Positions 12,575 through 13,040 of a stretch of 13,040 nucleotides of DNA are shown here, piece after piece. The notes under the pieces are model-generated. The model was not told where the DNA came from. It saw nothing but the letters and a program-made list of their open reading frames with translations, and ran no database searches. Both the position numbers and the translations under genes were made by a program. Source of the stretch: an uncultured Nitrospina sp. (GTDB taxonomy: Bacteria; Nitrospinota; Nitrospinia; Nitrospinales; VA-1); the NCBI GenBank assembly GCA_950072225.1, contig CATMOP010000018.1, positions 1-13,040 on the forward strand, given 5' to 3'. Each line of letters begins with the position of its first letter. The stretch's first letter is position 1.

Positions 12575-13040
12575 CCCAACGTAAGAAGGATGCAGAACAA
12601 CTTAAATCTTATGCGATAGAACTGCAAAGAAATAATAAAGAATTGGAGGATTTTGCTTTTATCGCTTCCCACGATTTACAGGAACCACTTCGCAAAATAA
12701 CAACTTTTGGAGATCGTTTGATAGAAAAAACAGTGGATTTAGACGAGCACAGCCGGGATTATATTGAGCGAATGGGAAAGTCCGCCCGTCGAATGAAACG
12801 ATTTATTGAAGACCTGCTTCTTTACTCCAAGGTCACAACTAAACAAAAACCTTTTGAACTAGTTGATTTAGAAAAAAAAGTGAAAACAGTTTGTGAAGAG
12901 ATGGACCACATAATTCATTCGACTCATGCAGTGGTCAACATTTCAAATCTTCCGACAATAGAAGGTGATAATAACCAAATACATCAATTAATTGTTAACC
13001 TCATTTTTAATTCCTTCAAATATAAAAGTGAAGGCAAACC
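12475..13040 (+). CDS. Histidine kinase, PAS end, HisKA and start of HATPase (3' end outside window)
   Basis: This is the frame restored after the A run and open to the window end; the boundary at 12475 is approximate and it has no start codon of its own (the first in-frame ATG is at 12565). It encodes the PAS/PAC end (NGELFWIAQSISPVLDENG, HFVGVSMDMTQRKK), a linker helix, then the HisKA domain with the phosphoacceptor motif FIASHDLQEPLRKI, in which the histidine of SHDLQEPL is the predicted phosphorylation site. It belongs to the group shared with bacteriophytochrome-like kinases. The HATPase domain starts with the N-box QLIVNLIFNSFKY just before the window ends; the ATP lid is not visible. 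No receiver domain or response regulator is seen in this window. Confidence 0.72.

Noticed and set aside
1..13040. Insertion sequence or transposase gene that might mobilise the repeats
   Set aside because: No transposase, integrase or RAYT-like (REP-associated tyrosine transposase) motif was seen in any frame within the window; the repeats here are non-coding.

Overview
The window looks like a chromosomal segment of a Gram-negative bacterium of moderate GC content. It carries an Mla-type ABC lipid-transport system (mlaE-mlaF-mlaD), which only makes sense with an outer membrane, plus a probable lipoprotein, a GT-C membrane glycosyltransferase, a SpoIIAB/SpoIIAA-type switch pair and a MEDS/PAS histidine-kinase module. 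No rRNA or taxonomic marker gene is present. The protein style would suit a Nitrospinota-like or deltaproteobacterial lineage, but that is an impression and not a demonstration.

Layout. 1-418 (+): the 3' end of a prenyltransferase/squalene-oxidase-repeat protein. 527-1282 (+): a LicC-like sugar/phospholipid-head nucleotidyltransferase. 1283-1545: very AT-rich spacer. 1555-1847 (+): a small three-helix membrane protein whose frame breaks at a T8 run. 1848-2240: gene-free and rich in degenerate repeats. 2241-2768 (-): NAD(P)H-dependent FMN reductase-like protein. 2989-3711 (+): HAD hydrolase. 3927-4438 (-): pentapeptide-repeat protein whose frame breaks at a G10 run. 4540-10696 (-): a long same-strand block read as anti-sigma kinase, STAS protein, [two repeat copies], mlaE, mlaF, mlaD, TPR lipoprotein, GT-C glycosyltransferase, with gaps of -1 to +6 nt from mlaE to the glycosyltransferase. 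10697-11081: divergent spacer with a repeat copy and a four-unit 23-24 bp tandem repeat. 11082-11717 (+): MEDS-domain sensor. 11722 to the window end (+): a GAF-like/PAS/HisKA/HATPase histidine kinase that is broken twice by frame changes.

How the genes fit together. The mla block probably moves phospholipid between inner and outer membrane: MlaE is the permease, MlaF the ATPase and MlaD the MCE lipid-binding subunit. The TPR lipoprotein and the glycosyltransferase are translationally close partners with an envelope theme. The kinase/STAS pair upstream is a partner-switching module on the same strand; whether the STAS protein also serves as an MlaB-like subunit is open. The MEDS protein and histidine kinase form a separate, divergent signalling operon.

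Two features stand out beyond the ordinary gene list. First, a dispersed intergenic repeat family: a short GC-rich hairpin followed by a conserved tail (GGCAAATAGCAATA...) of up to about 50 bp, with at least five credible copies here, several abutting stop codons. Second, four frame breaks in three genes, three of them at homopolymers (T8, G10, A7). They may be sequencing errors, decay or phase-variable tracts; the sequence alone cannot decide.
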